Source: Lepas anatifera | Lineage: Eukaryota > Arthropoda > Thecostraca > Lepadidae | NCBI GenBank assembly: GCA_034440635.1 | Contig: JAOTON010002087.1 | Coordinates: 186,001 to 250,000 of the forward strand | DNA length: 64,000 nt | Direction: 5' to 3' | Shown: piece after piece, positions 1 to 11,590 of the stretch | Layout: every line of letters begins with the position of its first letter | Numbering within the stretch: position 1 is the stretch's first letter | Made by a program: the position numbers and the translations under genes | Notes under the pieces: generated by a model | Seen by the model: only the letters and a program-made list of their open reading frames with translations | Database searches by the model: none | What the model was told of the DNA's origin: nothing

Positions 1-235
1 CGGCACGGCTTCTTCCCTCCCCTGAATCCGCCTATGATATTTTTTTATTTGACAAGGGCCCCCGTCAACTTCCACTCCCCTTGAATACGCCCATGCCAAA
101 TTTGCGCTTTGTTTTACGGCAGTCCATCCACTTCCCCTCCCCGAATCCGCCTATGGCAAGCATGCTTTGTTTTATAGAATCCTCATCTACTTTCATTTCC
201 CTATATCTGCCTATGGCTTACATGCTTACCTCCCC
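1..235. repeat. Imperfect tandem array of a MITE right end (about 60-bp unit)
   Basis: Four successive imperfect units each end in a variant of CCGCCTATG (near 34, 96, 156 and 215), followed by AT-rich sequence with GCTTTGTTTTA. CCGCCTATG is the right terminus of the CATAGG-type MITE found elsewhere in this window (for example 39273-39505). The array looks like tandem amplification of an element end plus its flank. It may start before the window. Confidence 0.6.
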
Positions 236-385
236 TGCGATTCATACAGTGGCTATTTTGATCATGTGTTTCTCCAAAAGTGCAGAGTATTTGAGCAGGT
301 GGACCATTTGAATGGTGGAACATCTCTATTTCGTCAATTTTACTCACTTTTAGAAACCTCCAACTCCCTAGAGGTTTTTACTTAC

Positions 386-494
386 CGGTGGACCCTATGA
401 ACGGTGGACCCTTTGAACGGTGGACCCTTTGAACGGTGGACCTTTTGAACGGTGGACTATTTGAACGGTGGACCCTTTGAACAGTGGACCTTTT
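386..494. repeat. 16-bp tandem repeat
   Basis: About seven copies of a 16-bp unit, consensus GGTGGACCCTTTGAAC, with point variants. Degenerate single units lie just upstream, near 296-325. No coding potential is evident. Confidence 0.85.
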
Positions 495-1156
495 GATATA
501 GACCCCACCCGTTTTAGGTCTTATTGAGGGAGCCAACGCTCGATCAAAAAATTGACCGGAAAATATGGTCTAGTGGTTGGGAAAGAAATGAGTTTAATTG
601 CCTCATAAAAATATTCTGCATTATTTTCCTCATGAATTCATTATTATTTTGTATCGTCGTATTTTAAATTGTTTTTTAATTCCATAAAATAATGAAATAT
701 GATGAAACAAGAAGAATATATCCCTAAAAGTTTACAAAAATACATTATGACGTCATTTATAGGAAATCAAGTAAGAGTCAAGTTGTTCCTTCGTCTCTTT
801 CACTGTTTCTTGATTGTTGATTGTTGGTGATTGTTGTGCGAGGCTGGGCTCTATTGTCTATTTCAGTGTTCAGTTATGTAATAGTTTTCAGTGTTTTAGT
901 GTAAAAATACTTTACTACCCTGTTAGTTTTAGGATTTAGAGTGTGAAGAGTATCTTGCCATGACCCGACTGACTTTGAGTAGGACTAAAGTCTTGTGAAT
1001 ATCGAGGCTGCTCATTTGCCTGTGAATACCTGAATTTGAGGAGGCATATTAGGCAAGTGCATCCTGGGCGTCCAGTGATTTTGAAGAACGCAGGCTCTGG
1101 GGTCGATGGAAAGTTCCTAGCAGTATGTCCAGCTAAGCAACCAGTTGCTATTTGTA
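495..1156. other. Unassigned flank; possible zinc-finger-like exon fragment near its end
   Basis: AT-rich, with no recognisable gene. The plus-strand frame through about 983-1060 reads as a short Cys/His-rich peptide (see the hunt section). I see no promoter or RNA gene. Confidence 0.4.
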
Positions 1157-1863
1157 CAATATCAGTGGGGGAAACTGTGGTCAGCGTTCCCAAGAATAGC
1201 TACGTTCCCAATAATGGGAATATTGACCCATATTTGGGAACGCTTGTTCCATAAATGGAAACGCACGTTCCCAAGGATGGGAACGCCCGGAACGATGTTT
1301 TCAGAAAACACAACAGGAGCTTAGAAAAGATAAGGGGAATCTTTCTGCCTGGCCAATTTAAACTCTTCTTAAAATTTGAGGGGGAGTTGTACTTTGAATT
1401 AGAAAATCTGTCTTTGAACGCTCCCTCAAATATTCGTCTAAACTGCGCGATCCAGCCCCAACGGTAAAGAACGATGAAAAGATTGCTCTAAAATTGTGAA
1501 TCCAGACAGGTATTATTTTTTTAGATAATTTTCGGGGAAAGTCAATGAAAAATAGTAGTATAAAAACAAAATTTCAAAATTGTAAACGGCAAAAATATTT
1601 TTCTTGGCGTCACACAGTTGGTGGTCACCATGTGCTGACGAATGAGGAAATAGAGGAAAACCGTGCCTTTCGTCTGTTTAGAAAGTAAGTAGTGCTTAAA
1701 AGTGGTATTTTCACATTTTCTAAGCTTTTTTATATTGATTTGTATCAGAAAGTTTTTAGATCCTGTAGCTTTTGTCCCCAAGATTGTTTGAATTATGCCG
1801 TAGCGTTTTTGACGAATTATGGTGCGCCGATGCATTAACTCGATATTTTCTACTGGGGTGCCT

Positions 1864-2316
1864 CATAGGCAGTTCCATCAGGCGGAGAAAGAGGGGCACG
1901 TTCCCCCCGCTCGACCCTCGGCGCCCCCATCAAACCTTGGCGCCCCCATCAACCGTTGGCGACCCCCTGATCAACCCTTGGTGCAACCCCCCATTGACCC
2001 TTGGTGCCCCTTGAAATGGTCACGGCGCCTCCCTGATATGTCGCTTCCCACCCCCCCTCCCAGGATGCGGAAATCCGATAGGATTTTGCGCCCACCTAAT
2101 ATTTGTTGCCTAGGGTCTCAAGCTCCTCCCTCAAGATATCAGAGTGCATGCAGAAAAAACATACGCGGAGACTGTTCGAAGGCAATGGCGGGAGATGCTT
2201 GAGCCCCTTGCCCCCCCAATAAGTCCTGGATGTGAGAATTGGCCACTCTGTGATAGACTTTGGCACCCCCTGCTCGGATGACGCCCCCTTCGAAAATAAT
2301 CTTGGATCCGCCTATG
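1864..2316 (-). mobile_element. CATAGG-type MITE, reverse orientation, degenerate
   Basis: Runs from CATAGGC to GGATCCGCCTATG. Internal blocks (ATGTCGC, AGGATGCGG, CGATAGGATTTTGCG) match the copy at 11211-11447 in the same orientation. The 8-bp flanks do not match, so the ends may be rearranged. No coding content. Confidence 0.55.
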
Positions 2317-2378
2317 CCTCCTTCTACTCCTTTGAGCCTGCTTCTTGCAGGGGTAGGCCTTTATCCTTGAGACGCTAT

Positions 2379-2644
2379 CATAGGCGGATCCAGGATTGCC
2401 GATCGGGGGGACACCTTCCCGGGGGCGCCATTCTTTACCGGAGAACCATATCGGATGGGTGCACAATCTTATCGGTGGGAGCCGATTTTCGCATCCTTGG
2501 GGGGGTGGGAAGCGACATTTCAGGGGGCGCCGTGACCATTTCAGGGGGCGCCGAGGGTCGATCGGGGGGGGGCACGAACTCCCTTTGCCCCCTGGATCCG
2601 CCTATGGGGCACGTACCCACTTCGCCCCCCTGGATCCGCCTATG
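2379..2644 (+). mobile_element. CATAGG-type MITE, forward orientation
   Basis: Starts CATAGGCGGATCCAGG and ends GGATCCGCCTATG, with a second copy of the right end at 2606. The interior carries the family's repeated phrase CATTTCAGGGGGCGCCG. It lies head-out from the reverse copy at 1864-2316, which adds to the fold-back potential of the surrounding element. Confidence 0.6.
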
Positions 2645-3034
2645 GCTGCCATTCATATTTCGTCCGGAAAACTAACATATTGAAATAAGTCGGCAGATAT
2701 ACGCCTTTATTCGTTTCAAGCTGTCTGAAATTCCAGTTTGAATATACGATGGAAAATGCGTTTCCAAATATGGGTCATTGTTCCCATTGTTGGGAACGTA
2801 GCCATTCTTGGGAACGCTGACCACTGTTTCCCCCACTGATATTGTAGGGTGATTTCCAAAACCTGCGTCTGGAAGTGTGTAACACCTAGCCCTTGGGCAA
2901 GCCTACATCATGGATCAAACGACTGGATTGGAAACTCACCTTTTGCGGCGTACCCGACGCACAAAGGTGCGTCACAACGCCCATTCGGGTCTCGATAAGG
3001 ACGGCGGTGCTCAGGGCCAGCGCAGGGCAGTTGA

Positions 3035-5351
3035 TTAACTTCGGGTGGCGCCCAAATTCAATAAGATGATTTTTTCGCATTGATTGTGAGTGTTGCACAG
3101 CAGCCAGGACGTGATATCTGGCAGCGTGTCGTTAATTTTGCTTTGTAGTTGAGGTAAGTTATCAGCAGAGTATAGGAGGGCCGTGTCATCGGCAAACAGA
3201 TAGAAATTTGGAATTTTGGAGCTTTTGGATATATCATTTACGTACAGCAGGAAGAGAAGGGGGCCCAGTACACTCCCCTGCGGGACGCCCCTGGGCATTG
3301 CCCTGGGCATATTAGAGGAAATTCCGTTATACTTCACAATTTGAGTGCGATTTAAGAGGTAGGTACGAAAGAAATTTAGTGAACTACCCCGAATTCCGTA
3401 GTGATGGAGTTTAGAAAGAAGAATTTCGTGGTTTACGGTGTCGAACGCTTTGCTGAAATCCAAATACAATGAGGCCGAAACCTTTTTAGAGATGAGAGTA
3501 GATGTAATTTCGTCATGCAAAAGAGCAATCGGCATTAAAGTACTGTGATTTCTTCGGAATCCAAACTGGTTTTCAAAGAGAATGCGTTCATCATCCAAGA
3601 AACTAGAGATTTGGGCGTGAACAATTTTTTTCAAGCACTTTTGAAAGAATGGGGAGAAGAGATATGGGCCGATAATTAGTAAATAATGAGGGGTCTCCTG
3701 CTTTGAAAATAGGTACGACCGTTGCCATTTTGAATTTGTCAGGAAATATACCCCAGGAGAGGCAGGGATTGAATAAATGAACCAGATGAGGTGTAATGGT
3801 AGAGCAGAGCAACTTAAGAATTTTCGAGCTAATGCCATCATACGCTGCCCCTGTGCTTCCGAGGGATGAGATAGTATTTGTAACAATTTGGGCATCTACT
3901 GGAAGAAAATTGAACAAGCGTTCAGGGGCTCCATCTAAAAATTCTAGTGGATCTGAAGTGGACAAGGGTAAAGAGTCGTCTAGTGATGTTGCTATGGTGG
4001 AAAAGAATTTGTTAAATTCGTCAGAAATCTTCAAAGGATTATCATTGTAGTCTTCGCCAATCAAAAATTTGTCTGGAAGGTCTTTGTTGCATTTATTTTT
4101 GCGAATGATGGTTAGCATAGTATCCCATAACTTCCTGGGATTGTCCTTATTTTCTTCTAGACACCGTTGAAAATATAATTTACGGGCAGTTCGTATCAAT
4201 TCAGTCAAGGCATTGTTATAGGATTTGTAGATAGATTCGGCTGATTTAGATTTGGATTGTATGAATTTTTTGAACAACTCTGATTTTTTGTTTATACATT
4301 TTAAGAGTCGGAAAGAGATCCAAGGGCGGATGGGTACATGCCTCCGGTCAGATTTATTGATGGAGAACCGGGAAATTTCGGTAGTGATGGTAGTCTGGAG
4401 GGCGTCTGCAGCAGTGGTTGGGTCTGTAATAGAGAAAAAATTGGTGAGTTTGGATCTTAAACTAGTTTTTAACAGATCAACCTTCCTGAAATCGAATGCA
4501 CGGGATTTGTTTTTGGTATTCATGATCATATTAATTTGTGTTGCTAAATTGACGGCTAACGGTAGGTGATCGCTAATATCTGAGACGAGAACATGTGTGG
4601 ATTTCAAAACAGACATATCGTTACAAAAATAATTATCAATGAGAGTTTGTGAATCACTTGTAATTCTAGTAGGAAGAGAAACACATGGTTGGAATCCTCG
4701 AGACCCCAGAGATTGTAAGAAACATGAACAGGATTCATTAGTCTGAAATTTTAATATATCAAAGTTAAAATCGCCACCAATTAAGCAAGTTTTATTTTCT
4801 TCAGATATCTTATCAAGAAACAAGTCCAAGTAATTCAAAAATATTGATGATGGGTAAGAAGGGGACCTGTATACAGCACCAATTACAAAGCTAAAGGGAA
4901 AGACGTTTTTTACTTCAAGGAAGACCGACTGTTGCTGAGTAGTATTCGACTCCAAGTCACCTCTCCTGGTATAACGCAACTTTTTGTGAATGTATATACC
5001 AGCCCCCTTTCCTTTATATTCTAGAGGGGATGAAATTTCGAACAAGTATTCTGTTAAGTCATAGGAGCTAGCAAGTTCAGGGAGGAGCCACAACTCGGTC
5101 ACCAGAATTATCAGGGGTTTGTGCTGGAGTTCTGAGATCAGCGCTGAAAGAGAGTCGAAATTCTTTGGTAAGGAGCGAATATTGACGTGTATTATGGTAC
5201 TGCCATTGGTTAAACTAGAATCATTAAAGTCAGAGATGGTGGTGTAGTTACACTTTTGAAGCAAGTTTTCAGTGTTAGGGGAATCACTATCATCATCCTG
5301 ATCAGATACCGAGAAGTCAGGAAGAAATCTAGAGGTTGTTTTGAATTTCAA
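3035..5351 (-). pseudogene. Non-LTR retrotransposon (LINE) endonuclease-reverse transcriptase, frameshifted
   Basis: Reading leftward from 5351, the first 582-residue frame carries an apurinic-type endonuclease (HVNIRSLPKNFDSL near residue 55, GGDFNFD near 193, SDHLPLAV near 264). The start of the reverse transcriptase follows (NYRPISLLPILSKVLEK near the end). The reading then moves into a second frame, which has DFSKAFDTVNHEILLSKL, GVPQGSVLGPLLF and the catalytic FADD box. The shift falls at a 7-T run (3625-3631), where one base fewer would keep the frame. A second break lies near 3070-3110, after which recognisable homology fades. Motifs fit the CR1/L2/Jockey group. No ORF1 or complete 3' end is visible. 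Dead copy, or a sequencing indel at the homopolymer. Confidence 0.9.
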
Positions 5352-7738
5352 TCGGTGCTGATGAGATGAAAAGGTAATTGAAAATTTGTAAGCAACGATT
5401 GAAAAGGAGAGAAAAAAACGGGTCTACAAAGTATAACCTAAACAAAGCTAATGAATTGTGCTCAGGCAGACTTTAAAGCAAAGGGCTAACAAGAATTACC
5501 AAATGTGGAAGGCGGATTACCAAATGCAAAGGGCTAACAAGAATTACCAAATGCAGATGGCGATATCAACCAGTCAACACACCTGGACCAGCCAAGGCAG
5601 CCTGTTTACATTCGAACAGCTCAGTATTGTAAAGCAGATACATTTGTTCCTTACACAAAAGGTGGGGGAAGGGTTAGTACAATATTACACAGATGGCACA
5701 AATTGTTTCAAGTTTAATGAGCTGGAGGTAATACAATGTTGTAAGTATCAATTTAGTTGCAAACCAGTTCAGTTTCCTGGGGTGGAAATTTCCGCCAGGG
5801 CAGATCCCCAGTTCATCTTTATTAATTTGGATTGAATGAAAGTAATTGTAAAGCTGTGGAGGTCACAAGAAGGGACGGGAGCAAAGTAGAAGTTACATCC
5901 AGTGGGAAACTTGAGTGACTTAAACTGTGTCTGTGTTCCCTGTGGTAGTGAGAGGTGACGCAGGTCCATTAATCAAGCCACCATATCCAATGTCAGGTGG
6001 GGGGCATATGGAGAGGGGGCATGCCACCAGCTGTTATAGCTGTGGTCTCGTTTCGTCTGTCAACACCAATCAGCGAGCAGCATTGAGTCCCAGTCTGCAA
6101 AGTATGGCAGCAGGCTAGACGAGTCACACCAGCCACCTAAAATCATTGCACTGCCAGACACCAAAAATTCACACCAATCTGCCATATACCATAGAGAAAA
6201 ATGCACCCTTTCCTACCCACACAATGCAATGCTACCTCTTGTATAAGTTAGTTAAATAATTGTTATAAGGTCCCCTCCTGTGTCTTTATAACCATTCAGC
6301 CATTATTTGTTTGGTTTTCAGTGTCACCTTCCTTGCACCAGTCTGGGAAATTCACACCAGGCTGATGAAATTCACACCACTCGCTCTTGTCTCCTAGGGC
6401 ACTCACCCTGACGAGATCTCGTCAAAAATGCCATACTTTGCACACTGGATTGAGTCTATGTCACATGACTATAGCCTCTCCCTGAGAACCAATCTTAGAT
6501 TTACAGGCTGGCAACCTGCTGTGCATGGTGCTGCTGGGAAAACAGCATCAGCACAACAGTGGTAGCATATTATTTTGTGATTAGTAGATAAGTATTCTGG
6601 TTCATTTTTGTCTGATTAGCCATAGCACATACTAGAGGCAGTTGTGGTATTTCTTTTCTAGAGGAGATGCTCGAGGGCTTGCGGACAAGGCTGTGCTGGC
6701 AGAAGGAACAAGGCTTATGAGCAGTGTCAATGCCAAAAAGTCCTCATTTGATTGTTGCACAGGTCAACTTGTGTACCAAAATAGGTGAAAAATATTGGTG
6801 ATGGCAATTCTCCAATGATTATTTAAGCATATTATTTTTGAATTGCCCATATTCCCTCTCTTTTTGGTCTAACTTTATATTTACAATATTTGTGCACTCT
6901 AGTAAAAGTCTATATCAAGCTTGTAATTTGAATTACAAATTTCTACCTGTTACAAATACTGGCTCTGCACAATGTGTGCATGCTAGTGCATTTGCTGCTT
7001 AGCTTACCTTCTTTTAAGTATGAAAATGTTTTTGATTAATTTTACAGATTGAAACAGATTTTCCATTTATTTTGGTACCATACAGTACATAGTAGTCAGT
7101 GTACTCCTATCCACTTATCAGATCAAGTTACTCATATTTCAAGTGCTACTGTTTGTTTCTAGACATGGAAGTGACTGTAGCATGAATTCATCCATCTGCC
7201 CTCTGAAAATGCCCATCTGCATGCTTTTTATAATTGATAGTAAACATTAACTGAAGGAAAACTAGGATAAGATGTATTATGATTTGAAACACTAGGAGTG
7301 TACCCAATACAACAATATAATTGTGAACAAAGAGTATGGATAGTCATGTAGGAATGACAGGGGGCAGTCTTGAGTGATGCATTTTTTGTGTTTTCCTGGA
7401 GGAATATGTGAAATATTAGGCTGGTCACTTCAGAGAGAAAATTTGTTTACTAGAAAACCTGTCTTTTGTAGCTGCTGTGTATCATCAAACTATCATCCCA
7501 ATCAATGGACCAGCTTGTGTATGATCATTTTGTTTGTTAATTTGAATGGGATGAACCCAATCAGACCGATTCTTCCATAGACCTGAAATTTGAAATATTT
7601 GTTTTCTATTGTGGGCCAGTTTGGAAATAATGTATTATAATTGATACAAAATCATGATTTTGCATGGTTCCACCCAACCCCTCCAAAAACCCATGATCTA
7701 GGCTATAGATCGTCTTTGGGGACGTCTTTCTTCTTGAA

Positions 7739-7740
<2 letters not shown>
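5352..7740. other. Unassigned intergenic or intronic DNA
   Basis: AT-rich sequence with only short frames. A plus frame at 5458-5835 (125 residues) begins with two near-copies of RANKNYQM but resembles no family I know. I see no RNA gene or element end. Confidence 0.4.

Positions 7741-7741
<1 letters not shown>

Positions 7742-7792
<51 letters not shown>
7742..7792. repeat. (TA)n microsatellite
   Basis: About 25 uninterrupted TA dinucleotides. Confidence 0.95.
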
Positions 7793-7797
<5 letters not shown>

Positions 7798-7966
7798 TTG
7801 TATATGTTTAAAGCAAGATGCAGTGATATCTTGTTTGCTTTCATTGTGAGCTTGTGATATTTTATTTGTACCCTTTATTTGGTCCCATCTGTTCCTGCTG
7901 TGAAAATGTCTTCTAATTTAAGAAGGGCCTACTCCAGAAAGCTGAACGCAAAACAGAAATAATCAG

Positions 7967-8155
7967 GTGCTGCCCCCCGACAGTGACTATCGCCATTTAC
8001 GCCTGCTGCTGGAAGACAAGCTTCAGAGGACGAGCAATGGAATCCTAGAGTTGGCAGAGTACCACAGCCAGCAGTTTTCTGCATTGAACGCGAACCTGTC
8101 TGAGTGCACCTCGGTCGTCTGCCTGTGTGCCCGCAGTATACGTTCATGTGTGTGC
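7967..8155 (+). CDS. Candidate internal exon of an unrecognised protein
   Basis: Exactly 63 codons lie between an acceptor (AATAATCAG before 7967) and a strong donor (GTAAGT at 8156). Both boundaries are phase 0. The peptide begins VLPPDSDYRHLRLLLEDKLQ and continues with an amphipathic, probably helical stretch (GILELAEYHSQQFSALNANL), then a Cys-rich end (SVVCLCARSIRSCVC). Composition and codon use look coding, unlike the surrounding AT-rich DNA. I do not recognise the family and see no partner exon nearby. The upstream polypyrimidine tract is weak, so the start is less certain than the end. Confidence 0.45.
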
Positions 8156-8889
8156 GTAAGTGGTATTTATCGCCGTATATCAAGGCACATCCTCTGAGGA
8201 CCTCTGTAAAACATGCCATTAAAAGTACTTTTTAGCTTCAAGGTAAAAAAAACACGTAATGCAACAGGTCTTTATAGTCCAAAATCAAGTGGTCCGATAT
8301 TGTTGGTGGTCGTGCGTGTGAAAGTCGGCGAAAATGATATGTGACTACTTTGGGCTCAGACTATTGCAGTGTACAGTTTATCAAATCGTGTAGCACTTAT
8401 TGTGGACAGATGCAAAATCTGTTATGCTTTTGATGTACGCTCAGTATTTGGTTCGCTCCCACCCTTCTTAGAGTGCACTTCAAGGAGTGGAAGCTAGAAG
8501 CCGCATACCCACTGGTGGGTTCAGGGAAAAATGTACTTTCCTCCCAAACTCTGCGATTTTCTCCGATCTTTAAAAATGTTTATTCACGATTTTGGACCCT
8601 GTCTTCCCCCCCCACAAAAAAATTAGCCTGGATCCGTCCCTGACGTACTGAGTTATATCCTCTAGTTCACGTTGCACTCGGAAGATTGCTCTTTGGGGAC
8701 TCGCAGACCTGATTGTTGCATGCGTTTCTCATCTGCCGGGGTTAACACTCGCTTTTAATTTCCTGGTAGGCTAATTTTCTCATGTTTTTGTGAGTCTGAA
8801 TATAAGCCTCATTGATCAACTGATATCTGTTGGTTTTTAAAAGTAGATGAATTTTGCATTGCGTAGCCGAGGAGCATGATTATAAATTG
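8156..8889. other. Unassigned DNA with a possible hAT-like right end near 8643
   Basis: Near 8628-8643 the sequence GCCTGGATCCGTCCCTG resembles the right terminus of the hAT-like elements in this window. A candidate left end (CACTGGTGGGTTCAGGG, near 8511) exists, but the 8-bp flanks do not match. Nothing else was recognised. Confidence 0.3.
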
Positions 8890-8995
8890 GTAAGATGTTT
8901 CATGACTGTGCCTCTCGAATTCCTGATGCATAATGGAGCCTGTGATCACACTGTGATCACATATTCGGGCACAGCCCCTCGTCAGAATCCTCATA
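8890..8995 (+). repeat. Dispersed repeat shared with 20985-21080
   Basis: Shares AGATGTT, then CTCGAAT, then ATATTCGGGCACAGCCC and TCAGAATC with 20985-21080 in the same order and orientation. Near 8939-8960 it holds two adjoining TGTGATCACA palindromes. The copy at 20985 sits inside the nested hAT-like element, so this is probably a fragment of the same family. Confidence 0.6.
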
Positions 8996-9993
8996 ATACA
9001 ATAAGCGAAAACTTGTGGTCATAGTGTGGCCAAGGCTTGAAATTTAGATCTGATATGGAACTCGGTTGCTGAAATAATGTAGTTCAGTACTGGAATATTC
9101 GAATATTGGAACTCGATTCGAGGTTATCCTAGCACTCTGACTAAACATTTATGTGTTCACCTATTATATTATGAGAATTGTGGTGAAGGGATGTACCTGA
9201 ATATTTATCAGTGTATTAGCCCCATTTTGCAACCATGATTCGAGGAGGCTGGTCGTGAAACATCTTATCAACGTAGATAATCTAATAAACAATCTAATAA
9301 GAAATAACGGTTAATATACTATTTAATATAATAATATGATGTTATATGAAGTACTTTTGCGACTATTATGAGAAAGGACCGTTTCCAAACTCCGAAGTAT
9401 TAAAAATAAAAGCTTATCATTTTCATAAACAAATGTCATTCAAGAGGCCAGCAGCTTGCTTGTCTTAAAGCCGCAATGCGTGTTCTTAGGTTTAGACTCC
9501 GTCACTACCAATTTTTAGATTAATTGTAGAATCCTTTTTATTTAATACGAACTGTTCCAGGCTAGAATTTTGAGGTATATTTTCTTGATGCGCCCGGATC
9601 AGAAACTAACTCAACTTGAAGTCAAAAAGGATGTATTCTTAAATCTTGTATATCTATATACAAAAAATTGGAACGAGCTACCACCACGGACAGAGAGGTG
9701 AGGTGGTCAGTCCATCTCCAACCTGCAGAACACAACAAACGTTGCCCCTGAAACAAAAAGTGATCAGGTTTGGGTTCGTGGTGCGTTCCACACTTGGTGG
9801 CTGCACATATTTTTGTTAGTTCACCCAAGGATCGTGGTGGCTGCTCTTTGGTTCCTCAGTTCTGACGCATATCAAGAGTTATTCTTCCTTATCACATTCA
9901 GCTATTCTCCGGTTCTCTAGACTACGTGTTTTATATTCTCCGGGGACCAAAGGATTAAAATTATGTCAAATATTTAGATGTCGACGGATACAT
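8996..9993. other. Unassigned DNA
   Basis: No convincing gene, RNA or element end was seen. Confidence 0.35.
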
Positions 9994-10362
9994 TTAATCT
10001 GATTGATTGATTGAGTGTTCCGGCCATTTGGGGGGGCGCCCTTGTAGGCGCCCCAACCGCCGCAGGAACATCGCCAGCCGTTGCGGGTCCGCCAGCGCCT
10101 CCCGGATGGGCAGGTCGTCCCGTCCAAATATGTCCCAGCGCAGGTCAGTGCACGCAGGGCACTGGGTCAGAAGGTGGTGGAGGGCCTCGTCCTCTCCGTC
10201 GTCGCATTCCCGGCACGTGACTTCCGGGTCCAGGCCGATCCTCTTTCGGTAGCTGCACAGGAGAAAGGAGTGGCCAGTGCGCAGGCCCCCGCCTCCACAC
10301 TCTCCTGCCGTGAAAGGCCCAGACGGTCTTTCAGGGTGGTCCGTCCTGGGACACCGCCACAT
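9994..10362 (-). pseudogene. 3' remnant of a LINE: C-terminal zinc-knuckle region
   Basis: The 122-residue frame contains LRTGHSFLLCSYRKRIGL, followed by CRECDDGEDEALHHLLTQCP. This is the leucine/threonine-rich segment and Cys-Cys-His-Cys knuckle found near the C-terminus of many Jockey/I-type LINE polyproteins. It is followed on the minus strand by short CAAT repeats, a typical LINE tail. Nothing 5' of this segment remains, consistent with 5' truncation on insertion. It belongs to a different LINE from the copy at 3035-5351, which lacks this domain. Confidence 0.8.
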
Positions 10363-10422
10363 TTAATCTTGAACACGTTTTATCTCGTACGGATTAACGT
10401 TTTATCCCCTTGTTTTAAAAGA

Positions 10423-10821
10423 TTAACACGCGCATTGACGGGGCTCTGAGCCACCTTCGCTTTGACGGGGGGGGCGGGTACCCTCCCTCCTAAAATCTCG
10501 AGAACCACGGTAGGTAGTGAAAAAGTGGTAAACGGCGTTGGGTAGCCCATACGCTTCTCCATCGAAATATTTTAACCATTTTGTCAGATCACTTCAATCG
10601 GATGAGTTCACTTTGTTCCGACTTATGCTATCTTAAACTTTTTTTGAGGTCAGGTCACTTGACCTGTACTGGTGACCTAACCTTAAAATTTTGACAAAAG
10701 TTGTAAAAATGATGAGAGAAGGTATGCCAAGTACGGCGACGCTACGCGCCGCCGTTTTTATATTCTATCCGAAAAACCAGACGGGGGGCGGATACCCTCC
10801 TCCCGTCAATGCGCGTGTTAA
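10423..10821 (+). mobile_element. AGGTCA-rich TTAA element, copy A (short)
   Basis: TTAA at both edges (10423-10426, 10818-10821), with inverted termini CACGCGCATTGACGGGG and CCCGTCAATGCGCGTG. The interior has GAGGTCAGGTCACTTGACC and a GC hairpin just before the right end (GGCGACGCTACGCGCCGCC region, 10735-10755). At 399 bp it is about half the length of copies B and C, which share its left 130 bp and right 200 bp, so it looks like an internal deletion. Confidence 0.75.
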
Positions 10822-11210
10822 AACGATTAATTAATCTCGAGACACATTAATTTAGGCACTAACACATTTAATCTCAAAGAGACACCCTTGCTTTTTTATT
10901 GGGTTGGTTTCTGGTTCCTGGTTTGCACCAAAACCGGTCAGGCTTCAAGAATGGCCTTCAGCAAAGGACACAAAAGACATTTCCGAATGGCAAACAGCGT
11001 ATCCCGGTGGTCAGAAAACAGGGGAACTGGTATCCAATAGAGGTAAATCCGACGGACTGAGAACCATTGGAGGGAGCTGGAGACAAGCCCGTCCCAGTTT
11101 GGTACGCCGGTCAGATTAGAAAAATATTTGGGGCTAATATTCCCCTTCCCTCAACTACCCGGACGGAGGGATAACCAGAAGAAATTGTCCTTAGAATAGC
11201 TACTTCATCC
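10822..11210. other. Unassigned spacer
   Basis: No gene recognised. The plus frame 10904-11119 has no family features. Confidence 0.35.
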
Positions 11211-11447
11211 CATAGGAGGATCCAGGAGGGCAAAAGGGGCACGTGTCCTTCCTCTCTGATCGACTCTCGGTGAAACCTAAAATGTCGCGTCCCATCCCCT
11301 CCCCCAGAATGCAAAAATCGGCGCACACCGATAGGATTTAGCGTCCATCTGATAGGTTTTGCCGGTCAAAATTGGCGCCCCCCGGTCCGGATGGTGCCCA
11401 CCCCGGAAGTTACCCCCCCCTGATCGGAAAGTATGGATCTGACTATG
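11211..11447 (-). mobile_element. CATAGG-type MITE with perfect 8-bp target duplication
   Basis: Begins CATAGGAGGATCCAGG and ends GATCTGACTATG. The 8 bp before it (CTTCATCC, 11203-11210) are repeated exactly after it (11448-11455). Terminal bases CA...TG and an 8-bp duplication fit a hAT-type non-autonomous element. Interior order matches the copies at 39273 and 41101 in reverse. No coding capacity. Confidence 0.85.
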
Positions 11448-11514
11448 CTTCATCCATTAGTACGCATGAACAATCAAGAAGAAAACCAAAAAAATTGTTT
11501 TTACAGTAAAAACT

Positions 11515-11590
11515 TCCACTACCTAGATTCGAACCCGTCTTACCCGTGTGAGAGTCGGGAATGGAGGCCACTATACCAGCCCCGCTGCAG
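11515..11590 (-). repeat. tRNA-derived SINE head or tRNA-Glu-like pseudogene
   Basis: On the minus strand, TGGTATAGTGG is a perfect A box and GGTTCGAATCT a near-perfect B box. Between them is a 7-base loop CTCTCAC with CTC in the anticodon position. The T-arm stem does not pair on its 3' side and there is no proper acceptor stem, so a working tRNA is unlikely. A and B boxes could still drive Pol III. Confidence 0.6.

Larger units (their letters stand above)
1157..2844. mobile_element. Inverted-repeat element with TA flanks (candidate Tc1/mariner-type non-autonomous transposon)
   Basis: The first roughly 100 bp (1157-1262) match the reverse complement of 2744-2844 at about 90 percent by eye, beginning CAATATCAGTGGGGGAAAC in both. 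Both outer edges abut TA (1155-1156 and 2845-2846), as in TA-targeting transposons. The terminal repeats contain short internal palindromes of TTCCCAA/TTGGGAA. No transposase frame is present, and the interior holds two CATAGG-type MITEs in opposite orientation. Superfamily assignment rests only on the TA flanks and is inference. Confidence 0.65.

Noticed and set aside
1864..2316. Clean 8-bp duplication for this MITE copy
   Set aside because: Flanks GGGTGCCT and CCTCCTTC do not agree. The copy is probably rearranged.
8511..8643. Another hAT-like MITE
   Set aside because: The ends look right but the 8-bp flanks do not match.
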